A stretch of 64,000 nt of DNA from Actinomycetospora soli (GTDB lineage Bacteria; Actinomycetota; Actinomycetes; Mycobacteriales; Pseudonocardiaceae), in NCBI RefSeq assembly GCF_021026295.1, contig NZ_JAJNDA010000007.1:186001-250000 (forward strand), in the 5' to 3' direction. This document shows positions 35,113 to 43,196 of this stretch, in pieces. A program made the position numbers and the translations under genes. The notes below the pieces were generated by a model. It was not told the origin of the DNA. It did no database searches and saw only the letters and a program-made list of their open reading frames with translations. How positions within the stretch are numbered: position 1 is the stretch's first letter; the number at the start of each line of letters is the position of its first letter.

Positions 35113-35517
35113 CTACGCCGCCTCAGCGGTGTCGGCGGAGCGGCGGCCACCGGGGCGGGCGGTGGTGGCGGGGCGGATGGCGTCGGCGGTGAAGGAGACG
35201 TCGACGCCCTTGCCGCCGTTGCGGGCCTGGCGGACCTTGGCGACCAAGCCGTCGAGCTCGACCGGGGCGTAGGGGGCGAGCTCGGGGGCCTCGTGGCTGA
35301 TGACGCGGACGCCGTGCAGTTCGTGGCGGCCGTCGCGGCCGGTGGGGAGCATGACGTCGTAGATGCGGACGGGGGCGCCGGTGGCCTCGTCGATGAGGGG
35401 TTGGCCGGAGGAGCGGCGGCCGTTGGGGCCGTCTTCCCAGCGCTCCATGGTCTGGGCGTGGCCGGTGGCGACCGGCTGCATCAGGTTGGTGTCGATGGGG
35501 GCGTTGAACTCGAACAC
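35113..35517 (-). CDS. Pra-like activator of AICE replication, integration and excision
   Basis: Protein of 134 aa, first gene of the leftward operon. The pattern VRIYDVMLPTGRDGRHELHGVRV, APYAPVELDGLVAKVRQARNG and VSFTADAIRPA matches Pra of pSAM2-type elements, which activates the rep/xis/int operon. The GTG start at 35517 is supported by AGGAG 6 nt upstream; the longer frame upstream is Pro/His-rich and looks non-coding. Its promoter should overlap the GGGAC operator array. Confidence 0.75.
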   Translation of the reverse strand: MFEFNAPIDTNLMQPVATGHAQTMERWEDGPNGRRSSGQPLIDEATGAPVRIYDVMLPTGRDGRHELHGVRVISHEAPELAPYAPVELDGLVAKVRQARNGGKGVDVSFTADAIRPATTARPGGRRSADTAEAA

Positions 35518-35582
35518 GTGGGGCTCCTGGAGTCGGTGTCCCGCCTGGTCCGGCGGGTGAGTCCAGGAGACGGCGAGGGCGG

Positions 35583-35663
35583 GGGACACCCCCACCGCCA
35601 AGAAGGGACGTGACGGGACGTCCTGTGGGCCTTAAAGTGTCCCTAGGCGTGATCGAACGTCCC
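35583..35663. promoter_or_regulatory. Operator array between pra and HTH regulator
   Basis: Five heptamers of GGGACRY type: GGGACAC (35583), GGGACGT (35605 and 35615), GTGTCCC (35637) and ACGTCCC (35657). Starts are 22, 10, 22 and 20 bp apart, close to whole helical turns. The array lies in the 161-bp divergent promoter region, suggesting cooperative repressor binding, presumably by the HTH protein at 35679. Confidence 0.6.
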
Positions 35664-35678
35664 GGGAGGTCCCTCGCC

Positions 35679-36443
35679 ATGTCGACGAATCAGCGGCTCC
35701 GTGGCTCGATCGTCTCGGCCGGGCTGCGTCCGGCGGACCTGGCCGAGCGGGTCGGGGTGGACGCCAAGACCGTCGAGCGGTGGATCACCAAGGGCCGGCT
35801 ACCGCATCGCACCCACCGGGTCGCCGTCGCCGATGCCCTGTCGGTCGATGAGGGCTACATCTGGCCCGAGGTGGTCGACCTGCCGGTCACGCAGTCGGCG
35901 AGTCAGGCCGAGCTGCTGGCGATGCACCCGTCTCGGGCGTCCATCCCGCACGAGACCTGGGCCCAGCTCATGGACGGCGCTCGCGAAGCGATCGACATCT
36001 TGGTTTACGCCGGGTCGTTCCTCTTCGAGCAGTACGACTTCGTCGACGTCATCCGCCGCAAGGCCAGCCAGGGAGTGCGCGTCCGCATCCTCATCGGCGA
36101 TGAGACCTCCGGCGCCGTCGCCCTACGCGCCGAGGAGGAAGGCACCAGTGGCGGGCTGCAAGGGCGCATCCAGCTCCACCGCCGCTACCTGCGCGACCTC
36201 GACGGTGTCCGCGGTGTCGAGGTCCGCGCCCACGGCACTACGCTTTACAACTCGCTCTTCCGCTTCGACCTAGACCTACTCGTGAACGGCCACGCGTGGG
36301 GCGCGCCCGCCGGACAGTCACCGATTCTACATTTGCGGCGAGTCGCAGGTGGTCGTATTTGGGACCACTATATGAAGTCGTTCGAGAGCGTATGGGACAT
36401 TGCGAAGACAGCAGCTAGGAATCCGCGCTTCTGTGGGCCGTAA
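35679..36443 (+). CDS. HTH regulator with PLD-like C-terminal domain
   Basis: Protein of 254 aa. Residues 6-60 form an XRE-like HTH (VSAGLRPADLAERVGVDAKTVERWITKGR). The rest (about 85-250) reads like a phospholipase D-like fold: IDILVYAGSFLFEQ, FVDVIRRKASQGVRVRILIGD, a final IWDHYMKSFESVWD, but no HxK motif is seen. The ATG at 35679 has GGGAGG upstream. Divergent from pra, it occupies the KorSA-type repressor position. GC content drops sharply within its last 200 bp, marking a mosaic join to the cargo. Confidence 0.8.
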   Translation: MSTNQRLRGSIVSAGLRPADLAERVGVDAKTVERWITKGRLPHRTHRVAVADALSVDEGYIWPEVVDLPVTQSASQAELLAMHPSRASIPHETWAQLMDGAREAIDILVYAGSFLFEQYDFVDVIRRKASQGVRVRILIGDETSGAVALRAEEEGTSGGLQGRIQLHRRYLRDLDGVRGVEVRAHGTTLYNSLFRFDLDLLVNGHAWGAPAGQSPILHLRRVAGGRIWDHYMKSFESVWDIAKTAARNPRFCGP

Positions 36444-36459
36444 AAAGGAGTGTTGCAAC

Positions 36460-37803
36460 TTGACAAATGACGGTGATTTCAGATGCCCGACCCCTACTGC
36501 CCACCGTCGCTTGGACGAAGCGCATAAGTGGTGGCACGGGTGTCTCAACAGTTACGACGATGTAGACAATTTTCGGGCCAACTTGAACGCAGGGGTACAA
36601 GCACTTCGGAACGTCACCTGGATGATCCAGAAGGAAAAAAGCCTGGTTCGGGATTTCGACGCTTGGTACGCCGCATGGCAAGACTCAATGAAGGCGGACC
36701 CCATTATGCGCTGGCTGGTGAAGTCGCGAAACAGAATCGTTAAGGAGGGTGACCTGGAGATTAACTCCACCGCGCAAATGCGTTTCGTCCACGGGTACGA
36801 AGGTGCGGCCGAGATCTACGCGAGTGGTCTACCTGATTCGCCAATTGCGGAAGAAGTTGCGCGCACTATTTCACCGCTTACGAGACCATCGGAGTACGCG
36901 AAGCGGCTGCCGCACATGGGTCTACCGCGTTATATCTGGCAGGACACGGTTCTCTACGTCCAACGTCGGTGGGTAGATCAAGCGCTGCCAGAGCGAGAGC
37001 TGCTAGATGCCCTCGCGCACTGCTATGGATTTCTCGCGCGCATCGTAGCGGACGCGCATTTGCGTGACGGCTACGAACTGGGCGTTCGCGAGATCAGGGG
37101 TGCTATAAGCATCGAGGTCCCGACTGAACATCTGTCCGGTCGACTGCCATGCATGGCTTCTACTTTGATGAAGCGGACGAGTGCTTACGCAATCGGCGAG
37201 GATGGTCCGGTTTCAATGATCTACCAAAGTCAGGCAGTGGATCTGCCTAAGTTGAGTTTGGATAAGATCGACAAACGATATAAGATCGCGCCCGACTGGG
37301 ATTCGAGGCTGGCCGCTGCTACAACGCTGTTCGAGCGAGTGCCAGTCTACATGGAGCGTGCCAAGAAGATTCTCGAGAAGGATAAGAACCACATTACGCT
37401 GTGTATCCTTCACCAAGACGCTCAGCCAATCGACTTCTTTCCGATAGACATCGAGACTCACGCAGACAAGATGGTGATCTCGCAAATTATTGCTGACCGA
37501 ATTCAACATCGGGGAGCCGATGGAGCCATCGTAATCGGTGAAATGTGGATCGCCCCTGAGTCCCGAGATGGTGAGGGCTACCCCGTGCGCGCGACCGACA
37601 ATCCAGACAGACTAGACGCCCTGGCGGTCGTGGCCCAGGATAGGACGGGGTGGGGTCGAATGATCACGTCGATCTACACGCGTCGTTTCGGGAAAGTGCG
37701 ATTCATCCACGAGCAGGATGAGTCGGGCGAGGACGTCCAGCACGGTCTCCTTTCCGTTGCTAGCAGGATGTGGGCGAGTTGGGGTCCCACAGCTATAGAC
37801 TAG
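36460..37803 (+). CDS. Unknown AICE cargo protein (447 aa)
   Basis: No family recognised with confidence. GC is far below that of its neighbours. The N-terminal half is helical with LNAGVQALRNVTWMIQKE, DFDAWYAAWQDSM and RWLVKSRNRIVKEGD; the C-terminal half is alpha/beta (ITLCILHQDAQPIDFFPI, ADGAIVIGEMWIAPE). The TTG at 36460 is proposed because AAGGAG lies about 9 nt upstream; an in-frame ATG at 36400 is inside the preceding gene. The RN-x-I-V-x-E pattern recalls HEPN RN motifs but lacks the His. The Nudix gene follows 50 bp later. Confidence 0.75.
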   Translation: MTNDGDFRCPTPTAHRRLDEAHKWWHGCLNSYDDVDNFRANLNAGVQALRNVTWMIQKEKSLVRDFDAWYAAWQDSMKADPIMRWLVKSRNRIVKEGDLEINSTAQMRFVHGYEGAAEIYASGLPDSPIAEEVARTISPLTRPSEYAKRLPHMGLPRYIWQDTVLYVQRRWVDQALPERELLDALAHCYGFLARIVADAHLRDGYELGVREIRGAISIEVPTEHLSGRLPCMASTLMKRTSAYAIGEDGPVSMIYQSQAVDLPKLSLDKIDKRYKIAPDWDSRLAAATTLFERVPVYMERAKKILEKDKNHITLCILHQDAQPIDFFPIDIETHADKMVISQIIADRIQHRGADGAIVIGEMWIAPESRDGEGYPVRATDNPDRLDALAVVAQDRTGWGRMITSIYTRRFGKVRFIHEQDESGEDVQHGLLSVASRMWASWGPTAID

Positions 37804-37853
37804 ATGGAGACGCGGAAAGCGTTCGGCAAGAACAACCGAAAGCGAGTTCACTA

Positions 37854-38324
37854 GTGAGGCTTGACTATTTCGACGACCCCAAAGCGCCGACCGCAAATAG
37901 TATAGTTCCGTCCGTCACGGCCGCTACGCGTGACGAGTACGGCCGAGTTCTTTTGATTCATAAGATCGACAACGGCTTCTGGGCCCTACCAGGAGGTGCG
38001 ATGGAGCTCGGCGAGTCCGTCCGAGACGCGGCAGTCCGCGAGGTCGAGGAGGAAACCAGCGTCCGAGTTGAGGTGACCGGACTTGTTGGAATTTACACGG
38101 ACCCGGGTCATGTGATGGTCTACGATGACGGTGAAGTCCGGCAAGAGTTCTCGATATGCTTTCACGCCCGGCCACTCGGTGGAAAAGCGCGGGGTGACAT
38201 GACCGAGTCGAAAGCCGCACGTTGGGTCGAGCCTTCAGAGTTGTCCAAATTGTCGATTCACCCTAGCATGCGACGGCGCATCGATAGAGCCCTGGAAGCC
38301 ACTAGTGAACCGGAGATAATCTGA
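37854..38324 (+). CDS. Nudix hydrolase (Pif-like position)
   Basis: Cytosolic Nudix enzyme, 156 aa. The Nudix box GGAMELGESVRDAAVREVEEETSV is complete except that the last Gly is Ser. It is preceded by GFWALPGG, and WVEPSEL lies near the end. pSAM2 encodes a Nudix-motif protein (Pif) that confers transfer immunity, so an immunity role is plausible but not shown. The GTG at 37854 is the first start after the upstream stop giving a family-like N-terminus; the ribosome site is weak. GC is lower than the chromosome. Confidence 0.85.
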   Translation: MRLDYFDDPKAPTANSIVPSVTAATRDEYGRVLLIHKIDNGFWALPGGAMELGESVRDAAVREVEEETSVRVEVTGLVGIYTDPGHVMVYDDGEVRQEFSICFHARPLGGKARGDMTESKAARWVEPSELSKLSIHPSMRRRIDRALEATSEPEII

Positions 38325-38472
38325 TTATCTATAGCACCACCTCTCGGTTACCGTCGGCGACACTACTTCAAAGAGTTTTTTTGGGCGTACCTCCAGCACC
38401 TGCTAGCGGACTGCGCGGGCTACGATGAAGAGAGCTTTTGTATCAAAATCCAAAGCGATTCGGTTCTTTTGC

Positions 38473-39231
38473 TCATCCCTCATGCAGCTTTCTGATTACG
38501 TCCTCCTGCTCTTCGTCGCTCAGCGCCTCGAACTCTTCTATCTCTCTCGCCAGCCGGGTAAGTTCATCCGCAAGCGGTGGCATCTTCCGTGGACCCTGAA
38601 GTCTTTGCACGGCTTCCGTGATCTCTGATTTCGCTGCAAATCCCCAATGATGGAGACGATCTTCGTCAAGCTCGACTTCTGTAACGGTCGTCTCAAAATC
38701 AGAACGCTTATCGTTCCATGCCCGACGGATCGACGTGGGCTCTGTCAGGGCGACGCGCTCGAAGGTCGCAGCAATATCTCTCAACCAGACAGCGTAAAGG
38801 CTCGTTTTCCGCTCGCTTTCCGAACACACGAGCACGGCGGCCTCGGGAGTCTCTGCCGATTTCCTATCGAGGTGAACGAGAGTGTGACTGTGTACAAATT
38901 GATTCACGAGGGTCCGTAGTCCAAGCGACGTAGATGTCGGCTTCTTAAAGTCATACATTTCGACAGCTTGAAGGATGTCGATAGGGAAAGAGAAGCGAAA
39001 GCGCCTCAAGTTCACCTCAGAGTTAAGTGCCATGCGGATGCAGGGAGTTGACAGCGACGCAGGCGTCTTACCTGACTCCAGCATTCGTCTCGAAGAGAAC
39101 GCACCAAGTGCTAGGTTTCTTTCTAGTTTATATGTAGCGTGTTCCGTCCAAGTATCGCGCGTAGCATCGTGTCGAATCTGCGCAGCAATACGGAATAAGT
39201 CTTTGCGCCAGAAGATGGACTCCACTATCAC
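38473..39231 (-). CDS. Unknown AICE cargo protein (252 aa)
   Basis: Low-GC gene pointing leftward, convergent with the Nudix gene. The protein has a beta-rich N-terminus (EVNLRRFRFSFPIDILQ), a central helix LGLRTLVNQFVHSHTLVHLD, then SLYAVWLRDIAATFERVAL and an acidic helical C-terminus (LAREIEEFEALSDEEQEDVI). No family or catalytic motif recognised; the R-x7-H spacing in the central helix does not fit a HEPN nuclease. The ATG at 39231 is preceded by AT-rich DNA. Confidence 0.65.
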   Translation of the reverse strand: MIVESIFWRKDLFRIAAQIRHDATRDTWTEHATYKLERNLALGAFSSRRMLESGKTPASLSTPCIRMALNSEVNLRRFRFSFPIDILQAVEMYDFKKPTSTSLGLRTLVNQFVHSHTLVHLDRKSAETPEAAVLVCSESERKTSLYAVWLRDIAATFERVALTEPTSIRRAWNDKRSDFETTVTEVELDEDRLHHWGFAAKSEITEAVQRLQGPRKMPPLADELTRLAREIEEFEALSDEEQEDVIRKLHEG

Positions 39232-39288
39232 GCGGACAGTGTAGGGCCTGCACTGCGCCCCCCGGCCAGTTGAGCGATACAGAGAAGT

Positions 39289-39849
39289 CTAAGTGGCTGC
39301 GCCGAGTCGGACGGTTGTTCGCTCAATTGCGGCGGAGATGTCGGGCCGGGCGCGGGTCATGGCGCGGCCGACGATGGAGTCGGGCTCGTAGCGGGCCAGG
39401 ATCTCGGCTAGGCGCTCGGAGTAGTCGAAGGACTGGCCGCGTGGGCCCGTAGTCATGTCGGCTGTCCAGAGCGCATCGGGCACGGGTCCGTCCTCTTTGG
39501 ACCAGTCGCCCAACTCGGCAGACAAGCCGCGTTCCTCGGCCTCGTAGGTCGCGGCGGAGTGGTGGGCGACGAGGGCACAGAGGCGGGGGGAATGCCCCCG
39601 GGCGGCGAGGTAACGAGCGCCGTCGATGGGGTGGAAGCCGGTCTGGACCAGCTCGGGGGCGTATCCGAGGTCGTGGAACCAGGCTGCAACGACCAGGAGG
39701 TCACGGTCCGGCTCTGGCACGGCGGCGGACAGCTCTGCCGCGCGCCGGGCGACCTGCTGGGTGTGTGCCCACCGCGCGCCGAGAGGGGCCAGCAACTCCC
39801 GTGCGAGGTCGGCAGCGGCAGCGGGTCCCGGACGTTCCTGCACGCTCAC
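39289..39849 (-). CDS. HD-domain phosphohydrolase coupled to rep
   Basis: HD-superfamily protein of 186 aa. Metal ligands are visible in order: WAHTQQVA (first His), AAWFHDLGY (His-Asp), an HPIDGARYL segment and ALVAHHSA. HD enzymes hydrolyse phosphomonoesters, (p)ppGpp or nucleotides; the substrate here is unknown. The GTG at 39849 overlaps the rep stop as GTGA, better than the ATG at 39870, so it is translationally coupled to rep. GC is back to chromosomal level. Confidence 0.8.
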   Translation of the reverse strand: MSVQERPGPAAAADLARELLAPLGARWAHTQQVARRAAELSAAVPEPDRDLLVVAAWFHDLGYAPELVQTGFHPIDGARYLAARGHSPRLCALVAHHSAATYEAEERGLSAELGDWSKEDGPVPDALWTADMTTGPRGQSFDYSERLAEILARYEPDSIVGRAMTRARPDISAAIERTTVRLGAAT

Positions 39850-41243
39850 GACTGTAGGACTCGGCGCCATCGCAGCACCGCCCGCGCGTCGTCACGCCAG
39901 CCGTACGGCTGTAACTCGCGGCGCGGAGGTCCGTCGCCAGGCTTAGCGACAGTCCAGGCCAGACCACGAGCGGAGAGCCACCGACGGGCGCCGTCCAGGC
40001 CGTCGCGCTCGGCGGCTGCGAGGAGGTCGTTCTCCTTCCGCGCGCGGATGACTTCCTCCCACGCCTCGCGGGGGATCGCGATGCGTTCGTCGGCGTCCTG
40101 GTCCTCGGCGGCGATCTCCTCGTCGGTGGCCTCATGGCCGAGCCCGGCGAGGGTGCGGAGGTCGCGGCGGCCGGTGGACCAGGTGAGCTGCCGTCGCCCG
40201 TCGGACGCGGTTTCCCACTCCCACCAGCGGGCCATGTCGCCGGCCTCGTAGGTCTCCACGGTGTCCCCGAGGAGCTGCATCGGGGTTCGACCCCCGTGGC
40301 GGTGGCCCTCCTTGCGGTGCCCGGAGGTGACCTCGTGGGCCATCTTCGTGAAGTAATCGGCAAGGTCCCCGTCGCCGAGCTGGGCCCGCCGCAGGTCCCA
40401 GCCGTGCTCCGGCGAAGCGGAAAACCCGCGGCGTTCGAGGGCGCGGGACCAGCGCCCGAACATGCGGAGGCCGAGCGCGGCGCGGGCGAGGTCGGCGGAG
40501 ACCTGCTCGCGGAAGCACAGCAGCACGTGGACATGGACGTGCCAGCCGTTGACGCCGTGGGTGACCTCCACGGCACGAGCCCACCCGAGCAGCCCACCGA
40601 ACCGGTCGGTGTCCTGCTGCCACATCGCCCCGGAGGTGACGGAGCGCCAGGCGTACGAGAGGACGTCCCAGCAGCCCTCGGAGGCGTCGAGGGCGGCCAG
40701 CTCGTCATCCTCGCGGACAGCCGTGTCCTCGTCGACGTCGTCGCCCGCCTGCCGGGCGAGGTCCCGGCGCCACGCCCGGTCCTCCAGCTCGGTCCGCCGG
40801 GCCCGTTCAGGCCGAGAGAGTCCGAGCCGGTCACCACGGGTGTGGCGCATCGTCAGGGTCACCAGGAACGCCGACCCGCCCATCTCGTCGACAGTGCGCA
40901 TGACGGTAGCGAGGTCATCGGCGCGCCGGGTGGCGATCTTCGCGGCGCACACGGGGCAGGACCACACCGACCCGCACGTCGTCAGGCCGCCGTAGGCGGC
41001 GGAGCGGGAGCCGTTCGGGTTCGTGATCACTCCGAGTGTCACCCCCGACTCCGAGGTGGTCGAGGAGCCGCAGGTTCGGATGCGGCGTAGACCGGTGAAC
41101 TTCTTGAGCGATCGTCGGCGCTCCCACCGCGACGCCCGGGCGGCCTGGGCCTGGACGAGCTTGTCGGGCGCGGCGGAGCCTTCGCGGCGTCGCCGGTCGG
41201 GGCGAAGAGTTGTTGCCCCTTTACCGAGAGCGGGCCGGGTCAT
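39846..41243 (-). CDS. Rolling-circle replication initiator (RepSA-type, HUH)
   Basis: HUH-endonuclease initiator of 465 aa that should nick the element origin for rolling-circle replication after excision. Zinc-type Cys near the N-terminus (CGSVWSCPVCAAKIA, about residues 87-101), then motif 2 GWHVHVHVLL (about 231-240) with the metal-binding histidines. Motif 3 is DYFTKMAHEV with the candidate nucleophilic Tyr about 297. The size and pattern match RepSA/RepAM proteins of AICEs. Start ATG at 41243, downstream of a strong hairpin. Confidence 0.92.
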   Translation of the reverse strand: MTRPALGKGATTLRPDRRRREGSAAPDKLVQAQAARASRWERRRSLKKFTGLRRIRTCGSSTTSESGVTLGVITNPNGSRSAAYGGLTTCGSVWSCPVCAAKIATRRADDLATVMRTVDEMGGSAFLVTLTMRHTRGDRLGLSRPERARRTELEDRAWRRDLARQAGDDVDEDTAVREDDELAALDASEGCWDVLSYAWRSVTSGAMWQQDTDRFGGLLGWARAVEVTHGVNGWHVHVHVLLCFREQVSADLARAALGLRMFGRWSRALERRGFSASPEHGWDLRRAQLGDGDLADYFTKMAHEVTSGHRKEGHRHGGRTPMQLLGDTVETYEAGDMARWWEWETASDGRRQLTWSTGRRDLRTLAGLGHEATDEEIAAEDQDADERIAIPREAWEEVIRARKENDLLAAAERDGLDGARRWLSARGLAWTVAKPGDGPPRRELQPYGWRDDARAVLRWRRVLQS

Positions 41244-41761
41244 CGGGCACCGCCAGCCGTGAGCGGGGCCGGCGCTGGCGCGCCGGGGGTGCCCGGCCCC
41301 TGCGGGCCGGGCACGCTTCCCCTCCTGTCTTCGACCCGGGGCGCGCGCCCTGCCTGGGGGCCTGGCACCCAGGCGGCGACAGCAGCAGGCAGCGCCACGA
41401 CAGCGAGCGCCGGGACGACGAGCCCACCTCGAGCACAGGGCACAGCGCCCGCGAAGCCGTGACGCGGCGTGGGGCGGCTCAGGGCCGCGCGGCCAAGAAC
41501 CCCGAGGAACCGGCTGCGCCGGGCTGCCGTGTCGGCGGCGGCCGAGTTTGAACGGCCGTCCCTCACCAGCAAGGGCCGCGAACCATCTTGACCGGCAACC
41601 GGGGCGGGCCAGCTCAGCGACGTCGAGGGCCGCTCAAGATCGTTCGCTTCCTCCCTTGCTGGCGAGCCTCCGACGGCCGAACGGGCCGCAGGCGCGGTGG
41701 AGCCGGGGACGGCCCCACCCACAGCGCCCGCCGCCGATACGGCCCACCACCGGAGGCCCCC
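41244..41761. other. Candidate AICE origin region
   Basis: A 518-bp region without a convincing gene, upstream of rep. It contains a perfect 11-bp stem GTGCCCGGCCC with CTGC loop (41289-41314), a 7-bp stem (41352-41374) and several smaller repeats. AICE double-strand origins usually lie next to rep, so this is the best place for the origin and for the rep promoter. The longer frames crossing it are Pro/Arg-rich and look spurious. Confidence 0.5.
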
Positions 41762-42085
41762 GTGACCAACCTCGCCGCCCTCCTCGACACCTGGCAGCAG
41801 TGGAACGCCCACCACGTCATGACCCACGTCCCCGGGCACGAGGCAGGGGAGCCGGCCGTCAGCGCCCTGGACGCGCTCCGGGACTCCCACGAGCTCGTCG
41901 AGCTGCTGACCGCGTGGCAGTGGCAGGCCGTGCACGCCGCCCGCCGCGACGGGGCCAGCTGGGAGCAGATCGCTACGACCATGGGCGTCACCGTCAACCA
42001 GGCCCGCGCCGAGTACGCCGCCGTGCTCGACCGCCAGGAGCAGGCCCTCGGCCGTGACGTCAGCGCCTACCGCGCTGTGCTGTAG
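41762..42085 (+). CDS. Small HTH protein (sigma-70 region 4-like)
   Basis: Protein of 107 aa. Residues about 35-95 include ELVELLTAWQWQAVHAARRDGASWEQIATTMGVTVNQARAEY, an HTH similar to sigma region 4 or to small actinobacterial regulators. A GGAGG ribosome site stands 7 nt before the GTG at 41762. It is transcribed away from rep, so it may control copy number or transfer; this is inference. Confidence 0.75.
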   Translation: MTNLAALLDTWQQWNAHHVMTHVPGHEAGEPAVSALDALRDSHELVELLTAWQWQAVHAARRDGASWEQIATTMGVTVNQARAEYAAVLDRQEQALGRDVSAYRAVL

Positions 42086-42198
42086 TTCTAAGCTAGCGGA
42101 ACTACTTTCCGGAACCATGCCTCTCCCTCATTTGGTCCATAGCGCAACGTGAGATCGCTGCTAACTTTTATTGCCTCACTCTGAGCGCTGGGGGTGCT

Positions 42199-42972
42199 GT
42201 GAACACACGCAGTCGGTCAGAGGCGATCGAGGAGGTTGCGCTTCTCGTCTTTCTTCTCGCATGCTTCCTCCTCTCCTTTTTCAAGGACCTGTTTCCTGTC
42301 CTCGAGGAGGGATTGGCAGCTGCGGTCTTTGCTGGACTTCTCTTTCTGCTTAAGCAGATTCGCGATCTTCGACTGGAGCTGAGAGAGAAGGAGGTGGAGG
42401 AGAAGTACTTCGCGAACGCCGACGAGTTTTACTCGTCAGCAGCGCGAGCAGTTGGACGAGCGAACCGTGAGATTTGCGCGACGTACTTCCGTGACGAACC
42501 GCCGTCGGGTCGAGGAGACAAGCGCGACGCGTACTTTGCTGCCGTAATTGAGGCTGCCCGGCAGCGTCGGACGGTCCGCCGAATCATTAAGGTCACCAAC
42601 CCGGACCTCGCTCAATGGTGCGTGGACCAGAAGAAGCTCTGCGAAGAGGTGGAGAGCTACTACGTGCGAGTGCTGACGATCTCCGGCGACGTAGAGCCTA
42701 TGAATATGGCAATTCTCGACGAAGAGGTCGTCTACCTCGCTTTTGCGGGTCCAACTGGGTCGCAGATCGGGGGCGTTCGTCCCCAGGGGCGCCGACTGGC
42801 CTCCTTCTTTAGATCGCGATTCGACGAACACTGGCGGATCGCAGTTCCCATCGAGCACTTTGTGACGGGGCGAGAGTGCGAAATGCTCCTCCGCGCAACT
42901 GGCGGCGCGACTGCATCGGCAGATGAGGGAGCAGGGGCTCGGGGCGCCGTCGGAGGCTCTCCCGCAGGTTGA
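42199..42972 (+). CDS. Membrane-anchored AICE protein with PLD-like soluble domain
   Basis: Protein of 257 aa, low GC. Two hydrophobic helices (about 12-28 and 35-52) are followed by a charged linker (LRLELREKEVEEKY). A soluble domain runs from about 75 to 225 with DEFYSSAARAVGRANREICATYF, YFAAVIEAARQRRTVRRIIKV, NMAILDEEVVYLAFAG and FFRSRFDEHWRI. The order of elements resembles the C-terminal domain of the HTH gene at 35679, again with no HxK. Function unknown; entry exclusion or abortive defence is conceivable. It is the last gene before attR. Confidence 0.7.
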   Translation: MNTRSRSEAIEEVALLVFLLACFLLSFFKDLFPVLEEGLAAAVFAGLLFLLKQIRDLRLELREKEVEEKYFANADEFYSSAARAVGRANREICATYFRDEPPSGRGDKRDAYFAAVIEAARQRRTVRRIIKVTNPDLAQWCVDQKKLCEEVESYYVRVLTISGDVEPMNMAILDEEVVYLAFAGPTGSQIGGVRPQGRRLASFFRSRFDEHWRIAVPIEHFVTGRECEMLLRATGGATASADEGAGARGAVGGSPAG

Positions 42973-43145
42973 GAGGAGACCTTCAGTGGGTGTCAGGAGC
43001 CGAGGCTCTCGCTCAAGATCAATGCAGCATCGAGGCAGCACGAGCCCCAGCAGCAGTCCCAGCGGCGCTGGACGTAGGAGCACGAAACAGCAGGTCAGCG
43101 CCCATGCGACGGCAGCGGGGGAGACTCCGAACTCGACCGCAGGCC

Positions 43146-43195
43146 CGTTCACACCGAAGAGGTCACTGGTTCGATCCCAGTATCGCCCACGCAGG
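43146..43195. repeat. attR core, 50-bp direct repeat
   Basis: Copy of 31433-31482, containing the anticodon-loop to 3'-end part of tRNA-Val(CAC). It lacks the 5' half, so it is not a functional tRNA. Confidence 0.93.
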
Positions 43196-43196
43196 C

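Larger units (their letters stand above)
31433..43195. mobile_element. AICE (pSAM2/pMEA-type integrative and conjugative element)
   Basis: An 11.7-kb element bounded by a 50-bp direct repeat in tRNA-Val(CAC). It has every AICE module: tyrosine integrase and excisionase, Pra-like activator, FtsK-type DNA translocase for double-stranded transfer, HUH replication initiator, HTH repressor-like gene and a Nudix gene matching the Pif position of pSAM2. Cargo of unknown function with lower GC is carried at 36.2-39.2 and 42.2-43.0 kb. All core genes look intact, so it may be mobile. Confidence 0.92.

Noticed and set aside
36460-37803. HEPN nuclease call for the 447-aa cargo protein
   Set aside because: An RN pair is present but the required downstream His is not, so the motif is incomplete.
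41240-42118. Long minus-strand frame over the origin region and the small HTH gene
   Set aside because: No family similarity, and it opposes a gene with a good ribosome site and HTH pattern.
43146-43195. Second tRNA-Val(CAC)
   Set aside because: Only the anticodon-loop to 3' part is present; the D arm and 5' acceptor strand are missing, so it is attR.
31433-43195. Prophage
   Set aside because: No capsid, portal, terminase, tail or lysis genes; FtsK-type transfer and HUH rep genes indicate an AICE.
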